The notes under the pieces are model-generated. The model was not told the DNA's origin and searched no databases. It was given only the letters and a program-made list of their open reading frames with translations. A DNA stretch of 64,000 bases from JALZUE01 sp051251725 (GTDB lineage Bacteria; Pseudomonadota; Gammaproteobacteria; Enterobacterales; Alteromonadaceae): contig JBPOFN010000001.1 of NCBI GenBank assembly GCA_051251725.1, positions 62,001 through 126,000 of the forward strand, read 5' to 3'. Positions 53,971-63,564 of this stretch are shown here, one piece after another. A program made the translations under genes and the position numbers. Within the stretch, counting starts at the first letter, position 1. Each line of letters opens with the position of its first letter.

Positions 53971-55782
53971 CTAATTCATTAGCGCGATAATAAAAGCGAA
54001 AAATAATAAACCAGAGATAGATTGCCAAAAAACTACCGGATTACGCTGCATAATAGGCTGTTTTTTATATGCTTCTACAGCGCTACTGCTTGGTTTAGAC
54101 AAATCACTGTAAAACTCAGAAAATGCTTGATAGCGTGAACTTGGATTGGCTGCGGTCGCTTTTTGTAAACTAACATCGACCCAATGTGGTAAATCTGGCC
54201 GTGTTTGTTTAATGCTTCGGTATTGAAATTCGTTATAGTCTTTAAAAGTAACTTCGGCGCGCTGCATTGGTTTATAGGGTAATTCTCCTGTCAGCATTTC
54301 GTAGCAAATAACCCCAAGAGAAAATAAATCACTTAAGTTATCAGATTGCATATGGAGTAAGGTTTCAGGCGCAATGTAATTTAATGAACCATAAGGAACT
54401 TCTTCTTTAATTGTTTCATGGTTTTCATCTAATGAAGCAACAAAAACAGTGCCATAATCAATAAGTTTAATATGACCATAATGATCGATCATTATATTGT
54501 CTGGCTTTAAATCGCGGTGAACTAAATCATGTCGCTGAAAAGCTCTGAGTGCATTGATCACCTGCTCAATTATTCCTCTTACCTGCGACAGTGCAGGTCT
54601 AGGGTTATCATGCATCCATTCACTTAATGTTTGTCCTTCGATATATTCGCAAACATGGTAGAGAAATTTACTGTCATTATTACCCGCTTGTACGCGCATC
54701 ACATTGCCATGTTTTATACGTTCGCCGACCCATGCTTCACGCATAAAGCCCTGTAAATAAATAGCGTCATCGGCAAAATTAGCAGAGGGGGCTTTTAATA
54801 CATAAGGTAGTTGCGTTTTTTCATCAACAACTAAATACAGGTGAGAACGAATACTGGCGTGAATGATCTTTTTAACGATATAGCCATCAAGTTTATGGCC
54901 AATTTTCAATGCTGGAGGAATGGCTTTATCAAGTAAATCACGCTGAATTTCATCAAGTTTTCGATTTGGCGTCGCTTCAATAGAGACTAAAAAACAGCTC
55001 ACATTATCGTCACTACCTTGAGCTAAAGCTTGCTCAACAATGGCTTTTGAAACCTGCTCTAATGCTTTATTGGAAGGTTTTAAAGATAGCGTATTTAAGT
55101 GCTTTTTAACTTGTTTGTTACTAATGTAATCATGTACGCCATCACAAGTTAATAAATAGATATCGTTTGCTTGCAGGGCGACGTGATGTACATCAACTTC
55201 TAATCTCGGATCCGCTCCTAATGCTCTAGTTAATAATACTTGGCTACCACCTGACTTTCGATTGTGGTCCCGCGTTATGTGCTCTATTTGCTGATCACGA
55301 TATTTAGTAATACGTGTATCACCCACATGGAAAATATATCCGGTGGTCGATTTAGCAATAAATGCAGTAAAGGTTGTTAACCACTGTGGCGAATTTTGAT
55401 AAGAGAGATCCTCAACCAAACCACCTTGCGAGAATAACCATTGATTTAAACTAGTGAGTACTTTCGCCGCTGATTTTTGCGTCGACCAAGTTTCAGGCGT
55501 TGCGTAATATTCTTGAATAAATTGCGTAACAGCAAGTTGCGAAGCCTCAGCCGCTTTACTTGCGCTAGAAACACCATCTGCAATAGCGGCTACCGCCCCC
55601 TTAGCTCGTAATTCAAGTTTTTTCGGCATAAAAGCAGCGAAAGCGTCTTGATTTTCTTCTTTAACACCTGCCGAAGTAAAACCACCAAAAGTCAGTTGTA
55701 AATCAACAACTGACTTTTGGTTTGTTTGAGCAGCCTGCGTTAACAGGCCTTTTTCAGATATAGTATCAGTATTAGCTAACAT
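53971..55782 (-). CDS. Fused PP2C phosphatase and Ser/Thr protein kinase
   Basis: A 603-residue signalling protein. Residues about 25-270 form a PP2C phosphatase (AAIADGVSSASKA, FHVGDTRI, LTCDGVHDYI, GSDDNVSCF). Residues about 300-565 form a Hanks-type kinase with Lys in YVLKAPS, HRDLKPDNIMID, and DYG in place of DFG; a clear glycine-rich loop is missing. A single membrane helix ends the protein (about 580-602). Its start overlaps the narK 3' end by 11 bases. The same neighbour occurs beside assimilatory nitrate genes in Pseudomonas. Confidence 0.88.
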   Translation of the reverse strand: MLANTDTISEKGLLTQAAQTNQKSVVDLQLTFGGFTSAGVKEENQDAFAAFMPKKLELRAKGAVAAIADGVSSASKAAEASQLAVTQFIQEYYATPETWSTQKSAAKVLTSLNQWLFSQGGLVEDLSYQNSPQWLTTFTAFIAKSTTGYIFHVGDTRITKYRDQQIEHITRDHNRKSGGSQVLLTRALGADPRLEVDVHHVALQANDIYLLTCDGVHDYISNKQVKKHLNTLSLKPSNKALEQVSKAIVEQALAQGSDDNVSCFLVSIEATPNRKLDEIQRDLLDKAIPPALKIGHKLDGYIVKKIIHASIRSHLYLVVDEKTQLPYVLKAPSANFADDAIYLQGFMREAWVGERIKHGNVMRVQAGNNDSKFLYHVCEYIEGQTLSEWMHDNPRPALSQVRGIIEQVINALRAFQRHDLVHRDLKPDNIMIDHYGHIKLIDYGTVFVASLDENHETIKEEVPYGSLNYIAPETLLHMQSDNLSDLFSLGVICYEMLTGELPYKPMQRAEVTFKDYNEFQYRSIKQTRPDLPHWVDVSLQKATAANPSSRYQAFSEFYSDLSKPSSSAVEAYKKQPIMQRNPVVFWQSISGLLFFAFIIALMN

Positions 55783-57241
55783 TAATTAATTCAACAGTGC
55801 CGTCTTCACGCACTTCTGTGATAGCACCTTGCGGCTCTTCCATAAAGAGTAAGGTAATAAATCCTACCACAGCGGTACACGCAATCACTAAGAAGAATGT
55901 AGAATAATCAACCATAGTTAATACCGTTAAATATACGACTGCACCAACATTACCATACGCACCTGTCATACCAGCGATTTGCCCAGTTAAACGACGCTTA
56001 ATTAGTGGAACTGCTGCAAATACTGCGCCTTCACCTGCTTGAACAAAGAAAGAACAAGCCATCGTTGCGATAACAGCTAAGGCTAAAGGCCAGTTACCAG
56101 TAATGGTCGACATGGTAAAATAACCTACCGCTAAACCAGCAGTTAATATTAATAACGTTTTCTTACGGCCATACTTATCTGATAAATAACCGCCGCCAGG
56201 ACGAGACATTAAGTTCATAAAAGCATATGCAGAAGCCAACATGGCAGCATAAACCATACTTAGCTCAAAGGTTTCAGCGAAGAAAAGTGGCAACATAGAA
56301 ATGACCGCTAATTCTGAACCAAAAGTAGCAAAATAAAGAATATTTAATACTGCAACCTGTCTAAACTTATAGCGATGAATCTCAGGCACAGCTTCTTTAA
56401 AAACATGACCGTTAACTTTAATGGTTTGTTTTACTTCAACAGCAAATAAAATAACTAAACCAATATAAGCAATGATTGCACTTTGTTCTGTTAATAAACT
56501 AACGCCAGCAGGAGATAACTTCCACGTAAGTAATGCTAAAGCACCGTACATAGGTAGCTTCATTAATAATAATAAAAAGAAATCCCCCTTACTAGTTACT
56601 TCCATTGCACCTGTTTGCTTAGGTTTAAAGTAAGTAGAACCTTTTGGTGTATCAGTAACATTTTTATACCAAACAATACTAAATAGTAAACTTAACAAAC
56701 CAGTAAATGCAACGGCATATCTCCAACCGTCTTCACCACCAAATAACAAAGCAAGTGTTGGTAATGACATGGCTGCAGCGGCTGAACCAAAGTTGCCCCA
56801 ACCACCATAAATCCCTTCAGCAGTACCAAGCTCATTTGCCGGAAACCACTCAGAAACCATACGAATACCGATAACAAAACCGGCACCAATAAAGCCTAAT
56901 AAGAAACGAGATAACGCCGCTTGTTCAAAAGTATTGGCAAACGCAAACATAAAACAAGGAATACTACAGACAGCTAATAACACGGCGTAAGTTAAGCGAG
57001 GGCCATATTTATCGGTTAACATACCAATAACAACACGAGCAGGAATCGTGAGCGCTACGTTTAATAGCATTAAGGTTTTAATTTCCGATGTTGATAAACC
57101 TAATGAATCTGCAACCACAGAAACTAATGGCGCAAAGTTAAACCAAACAGCAAAGGTGATAAAAAATGCCATCCAACTTAAATGTAAGACTTTCATTTTC
57201 CCAGTAAAAGAGAAAATGTTAATTCCGCCTTGTCCACTCAT
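55772..57241 (-). CDS. narK: NarK/NasA-type nitrate/nitrite transporter
   Basis: A 489-residue MFS protein with 12 helices. Family signatures include the conserved Arg in NVALTIPARVVIGMLTDKYGPR, the glycine-rich nitrate signature in GIYGGWGNFGSAAAAM, and a second in GEGAVFAAVPLIKRRLTGQIAGMTGAYGNVGAV. It should import nitrate for the NasA reductase. It heads a unit with the PP2C-kinase and is preceded by a sigma-54 promoter. Confidence 0.93.
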   Translation of the reverse strand: MSGQGGINIFSFTGKMKVLHLSWMAFFITFAVWFNFAPLVSVVADSLGLSTSEIKTLMLLNVALTIPARVVIGMLTDKYGPRLTYAVLLAVCSIPCFMFAFANTFEQAALSRFLLGFIGAGFVIGIRMVSEWFPANELGTAEGIYGGWGNFGSAAAAMSLPTLALLFGGEDGWRYAVAFTGLLSLLFSIVWYKNVTDTPKGSTYFKPKQTGAMEVTSKGDFFLLLLMKLPMYGALALLTWKLSPAGVSLLTEQSAIIAYIGLVILFAVEVKQTIKVNGHVFKEAVPEIHRYKFRQVAVLNILYFATFGSELAVISMLPLFFAETFELSMVYAAMLASAYAFMNLMSRPGGGYLSDKYGRKKTLLILTAGLAVGYFTMSTITGNWPLALAVIATMACSFFVQAGEGAVFAAVPLIKRRLTGQIAGMTGAYGNVGAVVYLTVLTMVDYSTFFLVIACTAVVGFITLLFMEEPQGAITEVREDGTVELINVS

Positions 57242-57328
57242 AATACAACTCCTAAAGATTTAAATTTTTCGCAGAGATAAAATAAATTGATAATTTATCG
57301 CGCATATTTTTCAAGTTACTCCGTTTAT

Positions 57329-57344
57329 AGCAAAGGTAATGCCA
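57329..57344 (-). promoter_or_regulatory. Sigma-54 (-24/-12) promoter of narK
   Basis: TGGCATTACCTTTGCT matches TGGCAY-N5-TTGCT with correct spacing, 88 bases before the narK ATG. Confidence 0.82.
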
Positions 57345-57440
57345 CTGTATAAAAAAACATTTAACACACTGTTTATTAAGTGTTTTTATATTTCATCACA
57401 TAATCTTCCAGTAAGAAACGCACACACATATTGCTTAGTC

Positions 57441-57455
57441 GCACATATCAAGTGC
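57441..57455. promoter_or_regulatory. Candidate NtrC site upstream of narK
   Basis: GCACATATCAAGTGC fits the NtrC consensus GCACY-N5-RGTGC except for one base, about 100 bases upstream of the sigma-54 promoter. The rest of the 400-base divergent gap holds only the tas promoter. Confidence 0.6.
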
Positions 57456-57582
57456 AAGACAGTGAAGGAAAAATAATAATGCACCAGCAACATACTTTAA
57501 CCACGTACCGTCTTAATGGAGCCGTTTTTAAATCACACATTAAAAAATAACCTGCCTAATTTCGGCTAAGTAACCTTTATTT

Positions 57583-57610
57583 TTGCTTGTCCGTACCCAT
57601 CTACTATTAT
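57583..57610 (+). promoter_or_regulatory. Candidate promoter of the aldo-keto reductase gene
   Basis: TTGCTT (57583-57588), a 16-base spacer and TATTAT (57605-57610), 32 bases before the ATG, with an AGAGGAAGG ribosome site between. Confidence 0.5.
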
Positions 57611-57641
57611 GTCAAAACAATTAAATATCAGAGGAAGGTAA

Positions 57642-58694
57642 ATGAAATATTCACCATTAGGTTCAAGCGGTCTGTCGGTTTCAAGAGTTTGCTTGGGTAG
57701 TATGACTTGGGGATTACAAAATAATCAGCAAGAAGCTAATGAACAAATAGATTATGCACTTTCACAAGGCATCAACTTTATTGATACTGCAGAAATGTAT
57801 GCGGTGCCGCCTTCTGCTGATACTTATGGTAAAACAGAAACCATTTTAGGGAATTGGTTAGGAAAAAATAAACCACAACGAAAAGACATTGTGCTTGCTT
57901 CTAAAATCGCTGGTAGCGGTGTTCCATGGATTAGAAATGGCGCCAATATTACCGGCCAAGCAGTTATCGCGGCCGTCGACGACTCGCTCAAACGATTGCA
58001 AACCGATTATATTGATTTATACCAGCTACATTGGCCAAATAGAACCTCGCCGCATTTTGGCAAACACTGGCCAAATCAAATAGCTATTTCAGCGGTAGAT
58101 GCCGAAGCAGAAACCGCAGGTATGTTAGATATATTACAAGGGCTGCAAACTTGTGTTGATGCGGGAAAAATTAAACATTGCGGTTTATCAGATGACTCAA
58201 CGTGGGGCATTAATACTTATTTAAAATTAAGTGAAAAACACAATTTACCAAAAATGGTCTCCATTCAAAACGAGTTTAATCTATTGCATGCGAAAGATTG
58301 GCCATATTTAATTGAAAATTGTGTCCATGAAAATATTGCTTATTTACCTTGGTCACCGTTAGCCACCGGCATTTTATCGGGTAAATATCTTAATGGCGAA
58401 GTGCCGGAAGGTAGCCGCTGGACTTTTATGCAGCGCAATGGTTTATTTCGAGATACCGAACTAACCCACCAAGCCGTGGCTCAATATGTTGAGATCGCCA
58501 AAAAGCATGGCTATACCCCTGCACAATTGGCATTAGCTTGGTGTGATCAAGTTGATGGCGTTACCTCAACCATTATTGGCGCAACCACCATGGGACAATT
58601 GAAAGAAAATATTAACGCTTTTGATATGCCGCTAAATCCTGATGCTTTAAAAGATATTAACCAGATCTTTAAACGATTTCCAGCAACCTTCTAG
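57642..58694 (+). CDS. tas: Aldo/keto reductase, Tas-like
   Basis: A 350-residue NADPH-dependent aldo/keto reductase close to E. coli Tas: GINFIDTAEMYAVPPSADTYGKTETILGNWL, ASKIAG, LKRLQTDYIDLYQLHWPNR and IIGATTMGQLKENI. Catalytic Asp/Tyr are in DTAEMY, Lys in LASKIAG and His in QLHWP. The natural substrate is unknown. It stands alone, divergent from narK. Confidence 0.9.
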   Translation: MKYSPLGSSGLSVSRVCLGSMTWGLQNNQQEANEQIDYALSQGINFIDTAEMYAVPPSADTYGKTETILGNWLGKNKPQRKDIVLASKIAGSGVPWIRNGANITGQAVIAAVDDSLKRLQTDYIDLYQLHWPNRTSPHFGKHWPNQIAISAVDAEAETAGMLDILQGLQTCVDAGKIKHCGLSDDSTWGINTYLKLSEKHNLPKMVSIQNEFNLLHAKDWPYLIENCVHENIAYLPWSPLATGILSGKYLNGEVPEGSRWTFMQRNGLFRDTELTHQAVAQYVEIAKKHGYTPAQLALAWCDQVDGVTSTIIGATTMGQLKENINAFDMPLNPDALKDINQIFKRFPATF

Positions 58695-58704
58695 CCCCCA
58701 AATA

Positions 58705-59178
58705 TTAGCTATAAACTTTAATCGATAAAGTTAAAGTAAAAGTGGCAACCGGCTCAGTACCAAAGCTTTCTGGGCAGGTTGCAATAATATTCACTTCTTG
58801 ATTAATCCGGCTACCGTCGTCCATGCTTTGCACGATCATTTTTTCGATCAGCTCGCCATCTTCGCAAGTAAACAAGACATCGCGCTCAGGCCGTTTAATA
58901 AACTCAGCGGTGACCGCTTTAAAAGCCAGTGAAATTTTAAGTTTACGGTGATCCGCAATAAACATTGCCAAAAAACCACCCGCAATATCTGCGCCGATTG
59001 CTAACGCGCCAAAATACATGCTATTTAAATGATTTTTAGTGCGGCGATTTAATTTAATTTTAACCGCCACTCTTGATGGATTACATTCAACAATTTTAGG
59101 GTTAACAAAAGCAATCAGAGGAACTTTTCGAATACCAAATAATTTAAGAAATAAATTCATTTTCATTAATGATTTCAA
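58705..59178 (-). CDS. DUF4442 hotdog-fold protein (thioesterase-like)
   Basis: A 157-residue cytoplasmic protein with the hotdog thioesterase pattern: NHLNSMYFGALAIGADIAGGFLAM, where the HxxN/MYFGA segment precedes the central helix, and a final beta strand VATFTLTLSIKVY. An acyl-CoA thioesterase activity is possible but unproven for DUF4442. It is convergent with tas, ten bases away. Confidence 0.75.
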   Translation of the reverse strand: MKSLMKMNLFLKLFGIRKVPLIAFVNPKIVECNPSRVAVKIKLNRRTKNHLNSMYFGALAIGADIAGGFLAMFIADHRKLKISLAFKAVTAEFIKRPERDVLFTCEDGELIEKMIVQSMDDGSRINQEVNIIATCPESFGTEPVATFTLTLSIKVYS

Positions 59179-59299
59179 CTTAACCTCGCTTCAAACTTAA
59201 ATCGTAGTTAAAAATAATATAACGTAAAAAGTACTGTTATGGGTCAATGTTATTTATCTCACTGGCTAGATAAAGCATGTGCAGCAATACTAGCGAACT

Positions 59300-60385
59300 T
59301 TAAAAAGGGATCGAAAGGCTAGCATTAATGGCCACAGCTTTCGCTTTTTCACGAGTTAATGAATCACTCATCAAACGGATATTGCCATATTTCATCGCAT
59401 AACCTAATTCAAGCGCCTTGGTATCTATATGCCAAGCTAGTGCAAATTCGTTGCCCCAAAATTTAGGCGTTAAAACACCGATGCGTTTATGTAAAAAGAA
59501 TTCACTATAAAAAACATCTGCATACCAAGTAAAGCCATACTCAGCTTGATAAGCCAACTTAGAACGCCATTTTGGTGGTAGTTTTTGCTGATAATTTAAA
59601 ATCGCACCTTCAAGTAGTGGTCTGCTATCAAGTTTACCGTTAGGGGTTAAGCGATGAACTTCCCAGCGATTAACTTGGCTATACAAAGCATCTTGCCAAT
59701 TAATTTTACTCCATAAATCTTTAACCGATAAGTTCCATTGCCAATCTTGTGCCAATTGCCACTTTACCGCTAAATCACTACTAAAGCCCTTTCCAGTCGC
59801 ATTGGCCTTAGGAATTTCTAATAACAGGTTATGAGCTGAATAAATTTGCGCTGGGGCATCAAGGGAAAAGTCGTCTTCCCCTTGCCATATGGCACTGCCA
59901 CTGAGTTTTACATGGTAAAAATCATTTGCTTGTAAATAACTAGCGCTAGCAACAACACTTAAACTAGGAGATATTTGCCAGTCATAAGCTAGTTTCAGCC
60001 CTTTGGCATCAAATTGTTTTGCATTTAAAGCCAGTTGATATCTTTGCTGCTCCGTAAATTCAATATCATTTTCGGTTTGATAATAAAAGCGCGCGGTATC
60101 ATCAGAAAATTTATATAAATAGTCATATCGCCTAAGCAACGAAAAAGAAAAATTACCGACTTGCACACCAAGCTCAAGCTGATTTAACGATATCGCTTCT
60201 TCTCCTTTGGCTAACTCACCATTAAACTTATTAATAAAGCTATCAATTGGCGTAGGTTCGCTATAGCTATAACTGTCGACACGGGTGAAAACAGTTTGAT
60301 TGGCAGCGGCAACTGAACTCAGTGCCGCAATACTAAAAACCTTAGCCAAGGTTAAAATAATTGCCGTTAAAGATTTTTTTCTCAT
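59300..60385 (-). CDS. Putative outer-membrane beta-barrel protein
   Basis: A 361-residue exported protein with a cleavable signal (MRKKSLTAIILTLAKVFSIA, ending ...SVAAAN). The mature part alternates short amphipathic strands rich in aromatic residues (GVQVGNFSFSLLRRYDYLY, FYYQTENDIEF, WQWNLSVKDLWSKINW) and ends in SLSIPF with a terminal Phe, a BAM-recognition feature. A porin-like or surface role is inferred. It lies just downstream of a large lipoprotein gene but behind a terminator. Confidence 0.65.
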   Translation of the reverse strand: MRKKSLTAIILTLAKVFSIAALSSVAAANQTVFTRVDSYSYSEPTPIDSFINKFNGELAKGEEAISLNQLELGVQVGNFSFSLLRRYDYLYKFSDDTARFYYQTENDIEFTEQQRYQLALNAKQFDAKGLKLAYDWQISPSLSVVASASYLQANDFYHVKLSGSAIWQGEDDFSLDAPAQIYSAHNLLLEIPKANATGKGFSSDLAVKWQLAQDWQWNLSVKDLWSKINWQDALYSQVNRWEVHRLTPNGKLDSRPLLEGAILNYQQKLPPKWRSKLAYQAEYGFTWYADVFYSEFFLHKRIGVLTPKFWGNEFALAWHIDTKALELGYAMKYGNIRLMSDSLTREKAKAVAINASLSIPF

Positions 60386-60412
60386 AGTTAAATTTATTAG
60401 CTTAATAAAAAG

Positions 60413-60439
60413 AAAAAGGCGGGATAAACCGCCTTTTTT
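60413..60439 (-). terminator. Terminator of the 787-residue lipoprotein gene
   Basis: AAAGGCGG and CCGCCTTT form the stem around GATAAA, with T tracts on both strands, 67 bases after the stop codon. Confidence 0.87.
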
Positions 60440-60505
60440 ATACGAGTAAGTACTTAATTAAGGTACTTGTTTAGACACAAAAGTTATGTACCAATAAACA
60501 AATCA

Positions 60506-62869
60506 TTAAAGCACTTCAAAACTACCATCAGCGTATTCAATTACTAAAAAGTCATCATCTTCTGTCACTGTTGCTACTACTTCATCATTAATAGTGATAG
60601 CGCCAGAGACTGTACATTCGTCAGTAACATCATTACAGCTTTCAGACATAGTGAAGGTATTAGAGTTTTGATCTGTCACCGTCATATCAACCTCAGAATT
60701 TTCAATGTCGATATCAAAATCAACATCTAAATGATCTGCGCCTACTTTGATATCAAAAGAGACATGCGCCGCTTCATAAGCGGTACGACTAACCATAAAC
60801 ATCACCCCAGTCACATCACTATTGGCAGAGAGGTCAAACTCTAAGGAAATACCAAAATCAACACCAATAAAGTTCTCTACGCTTTCACCGATCACTTCTT
60901 CTGTTTTATCGTGGTTATGTATATTACTAAGCCACTGATCACCACTGTAAAAATCAGCCCAAGTTTCATCAACATTTACCACTTGCTGATGAACACTAGT
61001 ATCAGGGTCGATATTAACCGTAATACTGGCTTTAACTGATTCTTCACCTTTGGTAAACATACCGCTTAACATCGCATTAACTTCATCAACCGTGGTGACG
61101 CTTTCATCGTGAATCATACCGCCAGTACAAGTTTCAGCACCTTGGGGCGCGTCATTAACATCACAGTTTTGGCTATATTCGTCTTCAGCTGTTATATGAA
61201 GATCAGTCACTTCAAGGTTAAAAGCGCCAGTAAAGCTGATCGGCGCAGCACCTGTTAATTGTGCTAGGGTAATATCTAAGTCGATAGAAGCCAGCATAAA
61301 ATCAAGTACTTCATCACCTGTTTCAGTAACAACTTGTGTCGACTGATCCCAAGTATAATCCCACTCTGATTCAAATTTAGCAGCAAGGTCACCTGAATTA
61401 ATGGTCATTGAAACATTTTCGGTACTCACTGTCCCACTCATTTTGATGCTGGCATCAAGATTAAACTCTTCATGCTCTGAAGTTTCTGTTTCAGTAAAGA
61501 CCTCTTCGGCATCCATCATCACAACTGCGCTAACATCAACCACTAAATCAACTGTGCCCGTGATTGAACTAGGTACTGTCATATCGATAGCGTAAGTATC
61601 GCCAGTGGTGGCACTGGTGATAGAAACAACAACATTTTCGTCAGTGGTATAAGAAGTCAGTGGCGCTTGACCGGCATCGATCACCGCCATATTCGCTTCA
61701 TAAGCAGCAACTAGAGATTGGCTAATCGGCTCTAAGCTTTCTAACACTACATCAACATCATCTTCGCTGATAAGGTCTGTTGCCATATCGATACTGTCAG
61801 TAAATGATACCTCAGCTGAGCCATCGTAAGTTGCCGCTAAACCAAATTTACGAATAGCTTTAACCATAGCCTTAGCTGCTATCTTTTTATTAGCATTAGC
61901 CGGTGTCGTAGGAGCCACAACAGTAGGTGTATCAGGTGTAGCTTTTGCAGCCTGGCTTAGCAATAATTCAGTAGTTGAGCCTAGTGTACCTAAATCAACT
62001 TGGGCTAAACTCGGATCTTTGATAATAACCAACGCTTCAGTAAAAATTTCCGCTAAAGAAGTAGCGGCGCTATCTGTTGACTCATTCGATACCATTTGGC
62101 CATTTTTACTGACAAAATCACTAGCAACGGCCGCTAATACGCTAGCAACAGAACTGCCATCAGCACCATCAGCCAATGCCGCAGATAATAATGCGGCATT
62201 TAAAATTGCAGCTTCCCGTGCTTCACTACTGGCAGCGCCAACATTAGTGGCGTTAGTAATATCAACCACATCTAACTGGGTCAGATCACCGGTAATATTA
62301 AATAAGGCAGCAACTTGAGAATTGGCATCAGCTGCCGCTGCAGCATCAAGGCTAGTTGAATTTTGCGCTAAAGAAGCTGCAAGCGATGTTAACGCAGTAA
62401 CATTTGTTTTTACTGCTTGGCCATCAACAACCGCTGGCACAACGGCTTTTAAACTAAAATCACTGGTTAAAGCTAAATCAGCCCCAAATGCAGTTCCACT
62501 ACAACCAGCAATAATATCACAAACCATATTGGTGCTAGCGCCTGCAGTTATTTCAATAACCACCGGCCCGGTATAACCTTCAACCGTCAGTGAATAATTA
62601 CCACTAGCATCTGTTGTGCCTTCCACTAATGCTTCAGTGTTAGTAACACCATTAGTTACCCCATAAATTTTTACAATACCGTTCTTAATAATACCTTTAA
62701 CTGCAGTACCGCTAACAGCAACACTTGAAGGCGTTGGAGTTGGAGTTGGGGTTGGTGTTGGAGTTGGTGTTGGTGTTGGAGTTGGGCTGCTTCCACTACT
62801 GCCACCACATGCAGAGAGTATAGAAGCAGCGAGTAAACTAGTGCCGAAGAGCTTTAACATATGATTCAT
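60506..62869 (-). CDS. Large lipoprotein with a Pro-Thr linker
   Basis: A 787-residue lipoprotein (lipobox ILSAC, Cys21) followed by a GGSSGSS stretch, about nine Pro-Thr dipeptides (residues about 29-46) and an Ig-like/carboxypeptidase-regulatory beta domain (VSGTAVKGIIKNGIVKIYG...TTDASGNYSLTVEGYTGPVVIEI). The remainder is acidic and Ala/Thr/Ser-rich with no catalytic motif. The linker suggests the folded part is held away from the membrane surface. I do not recognise a function; adhesion or surface coating is a guess. Confidence 0.7.
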   Translation of the reverse strand: MNHMLKLFGTSLLAASILSACGGSSGSSPTPTPTPTPTPTPTPTPTPSSVAVSGTAVKGIIKNGIVKIYGVTNGVTNTEALVEGTTDASGNYSLTVEGYTGPVVIEITAGASTNMVCDIIAGCSGTAFGADLALTSDFSLKAVVPAVVDGQAVKTNVTALTSLAASLAQNSTSLDAAAAADANSQVAALFNITGDLTQLDVVDITNATNVGAASSEAREAAILNAALLSAALADGADGSSVASVLAAVASDFVSKNGQMVSNESTDSAATSLAEIFTEALVIIKDPSLAQVDLGTLGSTTELLLSQAAKATPDTPTVVAPTTPANANKKIAAKAMVKAIRKFGLAATYDGSAEVSFTDSIDMATDLISEDDVDVVLESLEPISQSLVAAYEANMAVIDAGQAPLTSYTTDENVVVSITSATTGDTYAIDMTVPSSITGTVDLVVDVSAVVMMDAEEVFTETETSEHEEFNLDASIKMSGTVSTENVSMTINSGDLAAKFESEWDYTWDQSTQVVTETGDEVLDFMLASIDLDITLAQLTGAAPISFTGAFNLEVTDLHITAEDEYSQNCDVNDAPQGAETCTGGMIHDESVTTVDEVNAMLSGMFTKGEESVKASITVNIDPDTSVHQQVVNVDETWADFYSGDQWLSNIHNHDKTEEVIGESVENFIGVDFGISLEFDLSANSDVTGVMFMVSRTAYEAAHVSFDIKVGADHLDVDFDIDIENSEVDMTVTDQNSNTFTMSESCNDVTDECTVSGAITINDEVVATVTEDDDFLVIEYADGSFEVL
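62731..62786 (-). repeat. Six-base tandem repeat coding for (Pro-Thr)n
   Basis: GTTGGN units repeat about nine times within the lipoprotein gene and encode the Pro-Thr linker. The unit is a multiple of three, so slippage would change linker length without breaking the frame. Confidence 0.85.
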
Positions 62870-63039
62870 GAGAAAATATCCTTTATATTTATTCCATTTA
62901 GTTTCATTGAAGAATTCAATGATGAGGTAGTAAGTGTAGGTTAGTACAACAGAAACAGGTATAAAATATAAACAAACTAATCTTATAAATAAAGCCTTAT
63001 TTCTTTATATACAATATGTTAACACCGCTTTAACAATTA

Positions 63040-63075
63040 AAAAAAGTTGGACTAAATAGATGTTTTAGTCCAACT
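63040..63075 (-). terminator. Terminator of ridA
   Basis: AGTTGGACTAAA and TTTAGTCCAACT form a 12-base-pair stem with seven T residues following on the minus strand, 37 bases after the ridA stop. Confidence 0.9.
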
Positions 63076-63111
63076 CATTGTTCTAACTTTAATATTTATA
63101 GCAAAAGTTAT

Positions 63112-63468
63112 TTATTGTTGTTTTTCAGCCGCAACCACTGAAATTTCAACTAATAGAGCTTCTCTCGCCATATCGGCAGTCACACAAGCGCGCGCAGGCG
63201 CGTAACCTTCTGGTACCCAAGCATCCCAAACAGCATTCATTTGAGCAAAGTCTTGCATGTCTTTAATATAAATAGTGGCTGATAACAGATGTTTTCTATC
63301 ACTACCCGCTTGCGTTAATAATACATCCACCTTGTCTAACATAGTTTGTGTTTGCTCGGTAATGCCTTGGGTAGCATCGGCACACACTTGGCCGCATAAA
63401 TAAATAGTGCCGTTGTGTTTTACAATGCGGCTCATACGTTGTTTGGTTTCTAATCGCTCAATAGTCAT
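63112..63468 (-). CDS. ridA: RidA family protein
   Basis: A 118-residue RidA/YjgF family protein. The conserved C-terminal segment PARACVTADM...ALLVEISVVA includes the Arg that binds the carboxylate of imine substrates. Archetypal RidA deaminates 2-aminoacrylate; some subfamilies differ. The sequence is closer to the YoaB/TdcF-like members than to canonical RidA, so exact activity is open. It is flanked by its own terminator. Confidence 0.85.
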   Translation of the reverse strand: MTIERLETKQRMSRIVKHNGTIYLCGQVCADATQGITEQTQTMLDKVDVLLTQAGSDRKHLLSATIYIKDMQDFAQMNAVWDAWVPEGYAPARACVTADMAREALLVEISVVAAEKQQ

Positions 63469-63564
63469 AATTTTCTCTTCTTCATTTACTTATTAATGCT
63501 AAAACTTAATTGCTAATATTTATTTTCTAATAATTACTGATTTTGTACTTTGTTAAACCAGCTA

